Notes under the pieces: generated by a model
Told to the model about the DNA's origin: nothing
What the model saw: the letters and a program-made list of their open reading frames with translations, nothing else
The model's database searches: none
Source: Bacteroidales bacterium
GTDB lineage: Bacteria > Bacteroidota > Bacteroidia > Bacteroidales > Muribaculaceae
Reading direction: 5' to 3'
NCBI GenBank assembly: GCA_910575545.1
Contig: CAJTFH010000004.1
Span: 62,001-126,000, forward strand
Length of the DNA: 64,000 nucleotides
Shown here: in pieces, positions 1 through 8,346 of the stretch
Layout: the number at the start of each line of letters is the position of its first letter
Position numbering within the stretch: position 1 is the first letter of the stretch
Position numbers and translations under genes: made by a program

Positions 1-5
1 GTAGA

Positions 6-48
6 AAATGGCGCAAGGCCTTGCTTCGAATGCGGTCTTGCGCCATTT
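6..48 (-). terminator. Terminator hairpin after the FIVAR gene
   Basis: A perfect 12-bp inverted repeat (6-17 with 37-48) extends inward by a GU and two GC pairs. Read on the minus strand it lies just past the stop of the gene ending at 83 and is followed by a short T-rich run. Seen directly; the terminator role is inference. Confidence 0.75.
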
Positions 49-82
49 CCCTATAGCGTATCCACGGTTAGAACCGCAGGGA

Positions 83-3000
83 TCAACGTACTACGACCAC
101 ACGGTTGAAGGCCACACCTTCTCCGGCAACGGCCACCACATAACGGCCAGCCATCAGGCTGATGACAACTTCGCCCTGTGCCTTTTCAGCAGCCACCAGA
201 CGGCCGTCGAGACCGTAGACATTAACCAATGCCCCTTGGGGAAGACCGGAAATATTCAAAACTCCATTTGCGGTGCGGATATCGACTCCCTCGGCATTCA
301 CCCCCTCTATACCGGCAACCCAACCGGCGAGAGTCAATGCCTTGTAGAGATTGTCATACGCCTTCTTTATATCATTCTTGGTCTGGTTGTCGGCATCAGC
401 CACAACATCTTTCGCTGCCTCGAGATACATTGCCACAAGGTCATCATCGCATCCTGCCGCAACAAATGCCTCTGCCGACGCAATCAAAGCGTTGATGTCG
501 GTCAGGTCGTGGGCCGGAATAACCGCTCCCTTGAATGTTTCAACGGCATCTTTAAGCGAAGCCACTGCGGCTATCATATCAGCCTGTGCCGAAGCCTCTC
601 CGTCAAGGACCGCCTGTGCCGAAGCGATTGCCGACTCAAGGGCGCCAATTGCCGACTGGGGATAATCGCCGGGGGTCATGCCCACTGTGGCGTCATCAAG
701 CAGGGCCTGAGCCGCAGCAATTGAAGCGTCAAGACCTGTGCTGGCAATGACAGCAGTGGTGAATGTTGATGTAGCTTCGGCAAGTCTGGTTACCTCGGCA
801 TCTACCGAACCCTGGTTCACAGCTGCACGGTCCATGCCTTCAGCTGCAGCTATCGCTCCGCTCAATGCATCAACCACAGCCTTGGGACATTCCCCTTCAG
901 CATCTCCGATCACGGTAACTTTAGCCAGCGAAGCCTTGGCTGTTGCAATTGCAGCATCAAGAGCCTGGAAATCGATTGTAACCAATGCCTTATCGAGAGT
1001 CTTCATTGCTTCTGTCAAAGCGGTTGCAGCGGCAGTCACCTCTTCCTGGGTCTTGCTCTTGTCGGCTTCAACATCTTTGGCGGCGGCGAGAGCTTCCTTG
1101 AATCCGTCAATGGCCTCCTGGCTATACTGGCCCTGGAAATCACCTGCAACAAGATTCTGATAAGCCTCTCCTTCAGCTTTGGCGATTGCATTGCGCAGCG
1201 GTGTGCGGTCAACAGCAACTGCACCTGAAACAAATGCATTGCGTGCATCGATAAGACCTTGCAGGTCGGCTACAACAGGCGTGCTTATGGCTTTGGCAGC
1301 ATCTATGGCAGATTTGAACGCATCGATAACTTCTTGCGGACGCTGGCCCTGGTTATCGCAGACATTATCTTTTTCAGCTTCATAGAGGGCCTCACAGCTC
1401 ATAACATAGTCGTTGAGAACATCAGCCACCGGCTGAACTTCAGTGTTACCTTTGAAATCTTCAATAGCCTGTTCAACCTCGGCGGTGAGAGCATCGCAAG
1501 CCTCCTGTTCGCTCACTTCACCGGCCTGTGCCTCATAATCATCCATAAGAGCCTGGAAGGCTTCGATAGCAGACATGTAGTATTGGCCGATTTCAACGCC
1601 GACCTCAGCTCCGGCGGCCTTTTCACGGCCTGCGGCTATAGCAGCTTCGAGGTTGTCTTTTATCACTGTGTTGGGATTATCCTCAAATTCCGTGCGGGCC
1701 TTGTTCAGTGCTTCTGTTGCAGCGTCTGCCTCTTCCTGGCTGATACCTGCAAGAGCCTCGGCTTTATCGATTTCTGCCTGGAAGGCATCGCACTTTGCAT
1801 CGCTCCACTGCCCCACAGCATTCCCACGGTCGATATTTTTCAAAGTGTTTTTAGCAGTTGCAATCGCAATCTCGAGCATGCCGAGATTGGGGTCATTGGC
1901 AGCATCAACACGCATCATACGTCCCTGATGGGCTATGTTGCCTTTGTCAAGAGACTGGAACGCCATATTGTTGCCACTCGAGAATGTCATAACAGAAGTG
2001 GGGTCGTCAGCCTTGACCAAAGCAAAATAATCGATATTGTTCCTCGTATTAGTATAAACAGTCATCCAACGGGGTGCGTCGGCATCCTGAACTGACACCA
2101 TATTACCATCATAATCAAGCACTTTACCATCATTCTTCAAAATGAAGGTGTTACGGGCAACCTCCTGGAAAGTCCAGTGCTGGGCGGTGTTGCCGGCAGC
2201 GAATTCAGCTGTAACCTTGGCATCAGACCCGTTGTTGGTCATGTATTTGCTTTCATATTCGTTGATTGAGAAACGGTAGGCAGTGTTTTCACGTGGCTGG
2301 AACCAAGGGAGAACACGGGCTGATTCAAAAGCATCCACAGCCTCACTGAGAGTCTCTATAACAGCATTCACCTCTTCCTGCGATGTGAATTCAGCAGCTC
2401 TGGCACTTGCTATGGCTGCCTCCAAAGCGTTTTTGGCCTCCTGAGGATAGTTCCATGGCTGATCGCCGACTTCAGCTCCGGCAAGAATGGTTTCAGCGTT
2501 TTCTATCGCCTTATCAAGACCGATAGTCAATATCTCACCTTCGACAACCTTCAGAATCTGCCATGTTGAAGTGATGCTTGCCCCTTTGTTGGTATACACA
2601 AGCGCCCCGGGTGTCATCTCGTCAGTTGCCATATAGCCCCATTCATTATATTTCTTGATGCGGTAGACAGCTTCTTCAAGGTCGACCGGTTCAAGTTCGA
2701 ACCTGGTCTCATTGGCAGAATTATCTGTTGTGGCAGTAGTGTTCCAGCCACCTTTGCGGGCAAGGAAATTTTCCCCGTTTTTGAGATAAAATGCGTTATT
2801 GCTCCCTTCAACCAGAATAATTTCCCATTTCTGGTCATCAGCCCCGGTGATTGTGGCAATTTTTGCTTCATTATTCTGAAGCGCCATCATAGTGCTTGTG
2901 GCAGTATTGAAGAAATAATACTTGCTGCCTGATTCCGGCAAGAACACAATCCTCTGGGTGTAGAATGAGGTAACAGCATTGTTAAGCATCTGTCCGCCTT

Positions 3001-3643
3001 CGTTAACCTCCTTCTGATCCTGTGATGACAGAAGCGCCTTCGCAGCGGCGATGGCAGCATTAAGCTCGTCTATCGCATACTGGGGATACGAACCGGGGGT
3101 TGTGCCGACAACTGCCTCGGCATTGGCAATGGCGGTTTCAAGAACGTCATAGACAACGCCGTCGCGGGCTTCCACGAATGCCCATGCATGTTTGCCGTCA
3201 GTACCGGGTTTATCGGAATACACACCGGAACCGGCATTATTATTGTCACTTCCCATATAGGCGCCACGGCCTACGTTATACAACTTTACATGGTCTGCCT
3301 CGTGCGACTCCCATATGGTGTATTGCGCGTAAGGATCGGCAGGGTCCTCGAGAAACACATGGGTGTAGCCTCTATCGCTGCCAACATACTTGCCGTTTTC
3401 ACTCTTGATGTTGTAGATTGTGGCACCCTCTTCGGTTGTGCCGAACACTTCAACGGTGAATTTCTGCAAAGCATCACCGACATTCATAATCTTCAAGGAA
3501 TTCCCGTCGACCGACAGCAACAGCTTGCTTGAATGCACAATGTTGTAGGTCTTGGCCGGATCCGGATTTGTGAGCGCTTCGGCATAGGCTTTGCTTGCCA
3601 TCAGCCCAAGCATCACAAACAAGATTGTAAAGATTCTTTTCAT
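83..3643 (-). CDS. Large secreted FIVAR-repeat protein with T9SS sorting domain
   Basis: The 1186-residue protein starts with a clear signal peptide (about 1-21, ending KAYA). Three beta-rich stretches resembling ricin-type/beta-trefoil lectin modules (about 25-170, 230-380 and 445-590) alternate with helical FIVAR-type repeats. I count eight repeats, near residues 180, 390, 608, 682, 763, 838, 915 and 990, each built on a pattern like G-x-YPQ-x-AI followed by an alanine-rich helix. A further helical stretch leads to a C-terminal beta domain (about 1105-1186) ending in VVVVR, typical of T9SS type A sorting domains. It is therefore probably exported and anchored to the surface or released. FIVAR modules are associated with sugar-binding and adhesive surface proteins; no catalytic domain is visible. 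It lies downstream of the hybrid regulator, separated by about 550 bases, so it may be its own transcription unit. Confidence 0.85.
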   Translation of the reverse strand: MKRIFTILFVMLGLMASKAYAEALTNPDPAKTYNIVHSSKLLLSVDGNSLKIMNVGDALQKFTVEVFGTTEEGATIYNIKSENGKYVGSDRGYTHVFLEDPADPYAQYTIWESHEADHVKLYNVGRGAYMGSDNNNAGSGVYSDKPGTDGKHAWAFVEARDGVVYDVLETAIANAEAVVGTTPGSYPQYAIDELNAAIAAAKALLSSQDQKEVNEGGQMLNNAVTSFYTQRIVFLPESGSKYYFFNTATSTMMALQNNEAKIATITGADDQKWEIILVEGSNNAFYLKNGENFLARKGGWNTTATTDNSANETRFELEPVDLEEAVYRIKKYNEWGYMATDEMTPGALVYTNKGASITSTWQILKVVEGEILTIGLDKAIENAETILAGAEVGDQPWNYPQEAKNALEAAIASARAAEFTSQEEVNAVIETLSEAVDAFESARVLPWFQPRENTAYRFSINEYESKYMTNNGSDAKVTAEFAAGNTAQHWTFQEVARNTFILKNDGKVLDYDGNMVSVQDADAPRWMTVYTNTRNNIDYFALVKADDPTSVMTFSSGNNMAFQSLDKGNIAHQGRMMRVDAANDPNLGMLEIAIATAKNTLKNIDRGNAVGQWSDAKCDAFQAEIDKAEALAGISQEEADAATEALNKARTEFEDNPNTVIKDNLEAAIAAGREKAAGAEVGVEIGQYYMSAIEAFQALMDDYEAQAGEVSEQEACDALTAEVEQAIEDFKGNTEVQPVADVLNDYVMSCEALYEAEKDNVCDNQGQRPQEVIDAFKSAIDAAKAISTPVVADLQGLIDARNAFVSGAVAVDRTPLRNAIAKAEGEAYQNLVAGDFQGQYSQEAIDGFKEALAAAKDVEADKSKTQEEVTAAATALTEAMKTLDKALVTIDFQALDAAIATAKASLAKVTVIGDAEGECPKAVVDALSGAIAAAEGMDRAAVNQGSVDAEVTRLAEATSTFTTAVIASTGLDASIAAAQALLDDATVGMTPGDYPQSAIGALESAIASAQAVLDGEASAQADMIAAVASLKDAVETFKGAVIPAHDLTDINALIASAEAFVAAGCDDDLVAMYLEAAKDVVADADNQTKNDIKKAYDNLYKALTLAGWVAGIEGVNAEGVDIRTANGVLNISGLPQGALVNVYGLDGRLVAAEKAQGEVVISLMAGRYVVAVAGEGVAFNRVVVVR

Positions 3644-3950
3644 GATAATTTTTGGTTGAAATTAGATATGTAAAAATATTGGTTGTCGATTTAAGATCCT
3701 TTGGTTTCCGTCATTGTAAAATCGGTTTTCATGGCCAACAAAAATGCCCTATCCGGTTTAAATTACCGGTAATTTTGTAGATTTGCCAGTCAAAATTACC
3801 ACACCAAAATATATAATGCGGACATCATGCACCCCAAATAGGTCTAACTATGTTTCAAAAATGGGGAAAATACGAAATACGCCCGTTTTTCGCATCCCCT
3901 TTACGATTTTAATCCCATGCGAAATCCCCTACCACCACATAAAACACAAA
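3644..3950. other. Intergenic region upstream of the FIVAR gene
   Basis: About 300 bases, AT-rich, without a credible gene. It should hold the promoter of the FIVAR gene. The nearest minus-strand match to TAnnTTTG is weak, close to the gene around 3677-3683. A better one (TAATTTTG, 3798 to 3791) lies within the palindromic element at 3760-3800. Confidence 0.5.
3760..3800. promoter_or_regulatory. Interlocking palindromes, possible operator
   Basis: AAATTACCGGTAATTT (3760-3775) is a perfect 16-bp palindrome. Its right half, GGTAATTTTG (3768-3777), also pairs with CAAAATTACC (3791-3800), so the half-site AAATTACC occurs three times. Both strands carry TAATTTTG, a match to the Bacteroidetes -7 motif TAnnTTTG. 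It lies 120-160 bases upstream of the FIVAR gene. It could be a dimeric regulator site or overlapping promoters; binding is inferred. Confidence 0.4.
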
Positions 3951-4125
3951 GGCGCTGTGTCGAAATTCGACCAACGCCTTTTTTGCATCCGGATGGAGAG
4001 GGTGCTGTCAGAATGGTTCAGATGGTAGGAGCCTGAGGGTGAGGGTGAAGGGAGTTGACTAAGGTCAATGACCGAACCCGAAGCCCTCGGGCGACGACCC
4101 AGATGAGCCATTATGACACACCCTC
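3951..4125 (-). repeat. 175-bp dispersed repeat, copy A
   Basis: This matches 45050-45224 on the opposite strand over the full 175 bases with two differences that I can see. One end contains an inverted repeat (GGCG..CGCC with an inner GTCGAAATTCGAC-like core) followed by TTTTTT, resembling an intrinsic terminator reading on the plus strand, against both flanking genes. A shorter internal hairpin pairs CCCGA with TCGGG. It contains no convincing coding frame. Confidence 0.9.
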
Positions 4126-4195
4126 TTTGTGCTGAAGCCCGGGATTATCCGCCACTCCCGCTGCAAGACCCATATTCAACCAACATGCCACCCGC

Positions 4196-7100
4196 TCAGG
4201 AACGGCAATCGGAAGAATGATTGCCTGATGCAAGGAACTCCGTCGGGGTCTGTCCGAATTCCTTCTTGAAAACTTTAGTGAAATAATTCGGATCGGAATA
4301 GCCGGTGCGATAAGCCGTCTCACTCACATTATACCCCTCCTTGAGCAGTCGGCAGGCCACCGACAGGCGCTTCTTCTTGATGAAATCAGTCATTGAAGCA
4401 TTGAAGAAGCTCTTCATCTTTATGTGGAGCAACGACCGGCTTATGCCGAACTCACGGGTAATGTCGGCTATGGCAAACTCAGAATTGTCGAGGTTAGCCT
4501 CTACCAGGGAGTTAATTCTGGTGATGAATTCTTTATCGAAGGCATTCAGCGCCGGGGTCTCCTCAACAGGCTCAGCCTCATGGTCAGATGCATCCACATC
4601 TACAATCGACTTGAGGAACTTCCGGCGTGCACGCAGGATGTTCTTCACCCTAAGTTCGAGAATCTGCGGGTCGAATGGTTTTGCCACATAAGCCTCGGCA
4701 CCGCTCTCGAAACCGCGCATAATGCTGTCTTCATCATTCTTGGCCGTCAGCAAAATCACCGGAATATGCGACGTTGCCAGGTCGTTTTTCAGATGTTCAC
4801 AAAGAGTGATACCATCCATCTCTGGCATCATCACATCCGACACCACTATGTCAACCGGGTATTCGGCGGTTATTTTCAACGCGTCTTTGCCGTTGACCGC
4901 CGTATACACATTGTACGCTTTCGAAAACGACTCAGCCAGGAACCGCAGCAGTTCGGCATTGTCTTCAACAATAAGAACCGAAGTGCGGTCGGCCGTGCGG
5001 GCATAGTCGGGCACCTCTTCGGGCGCATCAGCCACAGGCGTCACAGCCCTGCGGTAGGATGGTTCGGAGGCTCCACTGGCACCGGCCGCCGTTATGCGGC
5101 ACGACGGGTCAAAGGCCTCAGGCGTCACATTGAGCCGCACGCGGAAGGTGCTACCTTCCCCCATAACGCTCTCAACCCCAATGCTTCCCTTGTGGATCTC
5201 AACCAGTCGTTTCACTGTTGCCAGCCCTATTCCCCACCCTGTATGATTGGTATTATAACCGCGTTTGGTCTGGTAATATTTGCGGAAAATGTTTTCGACC
5301 TCTTCGGGAGCGATGCCGATACCATTGTCGCGCACCTCGAGGCAGAGGTAGATATTTGAATCCTCACCCTCCTCGATTGAAGCCCTTACATCTATTTCCC
5401 CACCTTCGTGGGTATATTTTATGGCATTCGACAGCAGATTGTTGATTATCCTCTCAAGATAGTTTGTCGAGAACCACACCGTCTCCCCATTGTTTTCCGT
5501 AAACAGATGTATGGCTATATGTTTCTCCTGCGCCGGCTCATAGAAATAGCGTGTCATGGTTTCTATAAAAACCAACGGGTTCCCCTGTTGCAGGTAGAGC
5601 TGGAAATTGCCCGACTCCACGCGGTTGAATGTCACCAGCTCGTCAATCAGACCAACCATCTTGTTAGTGTTGGTTATGGCCACACCGAGGCGCTTCTGCG
5701 AATCGCCGGTCATGGGCTGGTGCTGCAAAAGATATTTCAACGGGGCAAGTATGAGGCTAAGGGGTGTTTTCAGCTCATGCGATATGTTGGTGAAGAACTC
5801 CATCTTTTCGCGGTTAAGCTCGTCGCTTTTCTCTTTCTCGATTTTAGACAGGCGGATTGAGTTCTTTTCACGGATTCGCAGATTCACGAAATGATACACC
5901 ACCCAGGCCACAAGGAGCAGCAACACGATATAGACTATAAACGCCCATACCGACAGATATAACGGGGGCGCTATCTTTATCACCAGCTCACGCACCGGCG
6001 CATCCTCCCATCCGTCAGGGCTCGTTGCCCCGCGAATCATCAGCTTGTATGTGCCGGGGGCGAAATCCATGGCGGTGAATGTGCGCTGCGCGCCCACGTC
6101 GCGCCATGACCTGTCGATACCCTCGACATAGACTTGGTAGACCGTAGACTGAGCCGAAGCCGGGTCTACGATACCATAGCAGATGGTGAACGTGCGCGAC
6201 TGGTCATAATCAAGCCGCAGTTCCTTTGTCTGATCCAGAACCGCCTCCAGCGGCGAGCCGGACACTCCTGCCGTAACGCCACGGTTATTTATAAGCAAAT
6301 CCCACAAATGCACCTGCAGCGGATGGTCGGCGGCCTTCTCCACATCAGGCGAGAACGACACAAGGCCGTTGACCGTGCCGAAATACATATTCCCGTCGGA
6401 AGCCTGCATGGCAGAGGCGAAATTAAACTGGTTTTCAGGCAGACCGTCGCCGATTGTGAAATGGCGCATGTGCATCGTGGCGGCATCAATGGCAAACAGG
6501 CCGTTTGACGTGCTCATCCAAAGGCAACCCCTGTCGTCGCCGGTCAGGCCGCATATGGTGCCGAATTTACCCACAGTCTCTTCTACCGGATGGATTTTCA
6601 TTGTGGCCATATCCATCTTGTGCAGGCCACCGTTATTAGTGCCCACAAGCATGAAGCCATGACCGTTCTCATATATGCTCGTGATATAGCAGTCGCGAAG
6701 ACCGTCACAGGCCGGGTCGGAGGCAATATCCCATCCCTGCACCTTTCCCGTAGCGGCATCGATGCGGAAAAGGCCATGGTTGACCGTACCCGCCCATAGA
6801 TTGCCGCCGCTGTCAACTGTCATGCAATAAACAAAATCAATATCCAGCACCGGATGGTTGATTCTGACAAACGAATCCGTAGCCCTGTTGTACCAGCGCA
6901 GCCCCTGGGTTGAACCGATCCACACACGCAACGCGCCGTCAGGCAGCGTCTGCCCGACGACACTGAAGATGGCATTACTCCCCAGGCCGCAATCTCCGGC
7001 CATATAATGGCGGGTAGCGCCGGATCCGAGATTATAGCAGAACAGGCCGTTACGGAACGACCCTATCCACATCTCCCCGGTTGTCTTGTCGTGGTAAAGC

Positions 7101-8284
7101 TCATGCACATTCGTGCCCAGCCGGTCTATACGGTTGAAAGGCTCTATGCGGTGCGACTGCAGATCCATGATGTTGATGCCGCCATCCTCTGTGGCAAGCC
7201 ACAAAGTGCCGGCCACAGGTTCGGCGATGCGCCTGATAGCCTTCCCGCGCAGCGACATCGGGTCATAGCCCGGAGCAGTCCAATGGAAACGCGAATAATT
7301 GCGGCAAAGCAGATTTATGCCGCCGAAATATGTACCGATCCATATGTTGTCGTGGCGGTCAGGCACGATGCAATAAATAGCGTTATCGTTGAGCTTGTTG
7401 TTATTGACCAGATCCTGACGCATCCCGACAACCTCCCCGGTAGCCGTGTCTATGACATTCAGCCCCATTTCCGTGCCGAGCCAGATGCAGTGGCGGTTGT
7501 CCTCGGCTACAGCCCTCACTGTGCCGTTGGTCAGAACAGGCACATCATAGATAGTCTTATCTCCCGACTGCAAATCAATACACATAACCCCTTTCCCATT
7601 GCGCCCTATCCACATCCGGCCCGCACTGTCGAAAAACATCGGCACTATATCATCGAACCCCATCAGGAAATCGGAATAGAGCGCCGGATCAAGAAAAGTG
7701 CAGCTCTCGATAGCGGCATCATACCACGCCAGCGACTTGTTGGTGGAAACAAACACCCTGTTGTCGGGCGACACGGCCAGACCGACAATATAGCCTTCGT
7801 CTTGCCGGGGCATCCGGCGGAACGTCTGGGTCTTACGGTCGAATTTACGCAGGTTTGAACCGCCTATTATAATGGTGCTGTCGAGTGTCTCAACTATGCG
7901 CCCGACACGTTCACCGCCAACGTCATAGCTTCTGAAATTGTCGGTTTCGGGACAATAGCGGCAGACCCCTTTCTCGGTGCCCACCCACAAATCATTGCGC
8001 GAGTCAACCAACAGCTTTATAACGAAATTGTGGTTCAACGAAGTTGAATCACCGGGGTCATGATAATATGTGGTGAACGAATAGCCGTCGTAACACGCCA
8101 GCCCGTTGCGTGTGCCAATCCACAAACGCCCCATACCGTCAAAAGCCATGGTTTCGACCTGCTGGTGAGGCAGCCCGTTGGCGCTCTTGATGTGAGTGAA
8201 ATGGTAATCGGAGTGTGTGCTCCCTCCGGCTGAAATAGCCATAGCCTGCATCAGCCCGACAATCGCTATCAGAAATCTCTTCAT
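4196..8284 (-). CDS. Hybrid two-component system regulator (HTCS)
   Basis: A single 1362-residue protein combines sensor and regulator. A short signal or anchor segment is followed by a long periplasmic region of two-component propeller repeats (about 30-640), many with the pattern LWIGT-x-x-G-L. Then come a Y_Y_Y domain (about 690-760), one membrane helix (about 780-800), a HisKA domain with the phospho-acceptor in NISHELKTPL (about 828), a HATPase domain with N box NNLLSNAIKYT and G boxes DNGIGI and GWGIGL, a receiver domain with the acceptor Asp in SDVMMPEMDG (about 1148), and a C-terminal AraC-type HTH. Such proteins sense oligosaccharides in the periplasm and activate adjacent susC/D loci. 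An in-frame ATG nine codons upstream exists; I chose 8284 because MKRFLIAIVG begins the signal-like segment. It lies 62 bases after the sialidase-fold gene on the same strand. Confidence 0.95.
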   Translation of the reverse strand: MKRFLIAIVGLMQAMAISAGGSTHSDYHFTHIKSANGLPHQQVETMAFDGMGRLWIGTRNGLACYDGYSFTTYYHDPGDSTSLNHNFVIKLLVDSRNDLWVGTEKGVCRYCPETDNFRSYDVGGERVGRIVETLDSTIIIGGSNLRKFDRKTQTFRRMPRQDEGYIVGLAVSPDNRVFVSTNKSLAWYDAAIESCTFLDPALYSDFLMGFDDIVPMFFDSAGRMWIGRNGKGVMCIDLQSGDKTIYDVPVLTNGTVRAVAEDNRHCIWLGTEMGLNVIDTATGEVVGMRQDLVNNNKLNDNAIYCIVPDRHDNIWIGTYFGGINLLCRNYSRFHWTAPGYDPMSLRGKAIRRIAEPVAGTLWLATEDGGINIMDLQSHRIEPFNRIDRLGTNVHELYHDKTTGEMWIGSFRNGLFCYNLGSGATRHYMAGDCGLGSNAIFSVVGQTLPDGALRVWIGSTQGLRWYNRATDSFVRINHPVLDIDFVYCMTVDSGGNLWAGTVNHGLFRIDAATGKVQGWDIASDPACDGLRDCYITSIYENGHGFMLVGTNNGGLHKMDMATMKIHPVEETVGKFGTICGLTGDDRGCLWMSTSNGLFAIDAATMHMRHFTIGDGLPENQFNFASAMQASDGNMYFGTVNGLVSFSPDVEKAADHPLQVHLWDLLINNRGVTAGVSGSPLEAVLDQTKELRLDYDQSRTFTICYGIVDPASAQSTVYQVYVEGIDRSWRDVGAQRTFTAMDFAPGTYKLMIRGATSPDGWEDAPVRELVIKIAPPLYLSVWAFIVYIVLLLLVAWVVYHFVNLRIREKNSIRLSKIEKEKSDELNREKMEFFTNISHELKTPLSLILAPLKYLLQHQPMTGDSQKRLGVAITNTNKMVGLIDELVTFNRVESGNFQLYLQQGNPLVFIETMTRYFYEPAQEKHIAIHLFTENNGETVWFSTNYLERIINNLLSNAIKYTHEGGEIDVRASIEEGEDSNIYLCLEVRDNGIGIAPEEVENIFRKYYQTKRGYNTNHTGWGIGLATVKRLVEIHKGSIGVESVMGEGSTFRVRLNVTPEAFDPSCRITAAGASGASEPSYRRAVTPVADAPEEVPDYARTADRTSVLIVEDNAELLRFLAESFSKAYNVYTAVNGKDALKITAEYPVDIVVSDVMMPEMDGITLCEHLKNDLATSHIPVILLTAKNDEDSIMRGFESGAEAYVAKPFDPQILELRVKNILRARRKFLKSIVDVDASDHEAEPVEETPALNAFDKEFITRINSLVEANLDNSEFAIADITREFGISRSLLHIKMKSFFNASMTDFIKKKRLSVACRLLKEGYNVSETAYRTGYSDPNYFTKVFKKEFGQTPTEFLASGNHSSDCRS

Positions 8285-8346
8285 TCTTGTGTTATATCTT
8301 GCAGTTATCATTATCCCCTACCCCGGAGCAATAGCGCCCCGGTGGC

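Noticed and set aside
3783-4028. A short plus-strand open frame across copy A of the dispersed repeat
   Set aside because: A similar peptide end appears at copy B only because the DNA repeat is shared; the rest differs and no start signal is seen.
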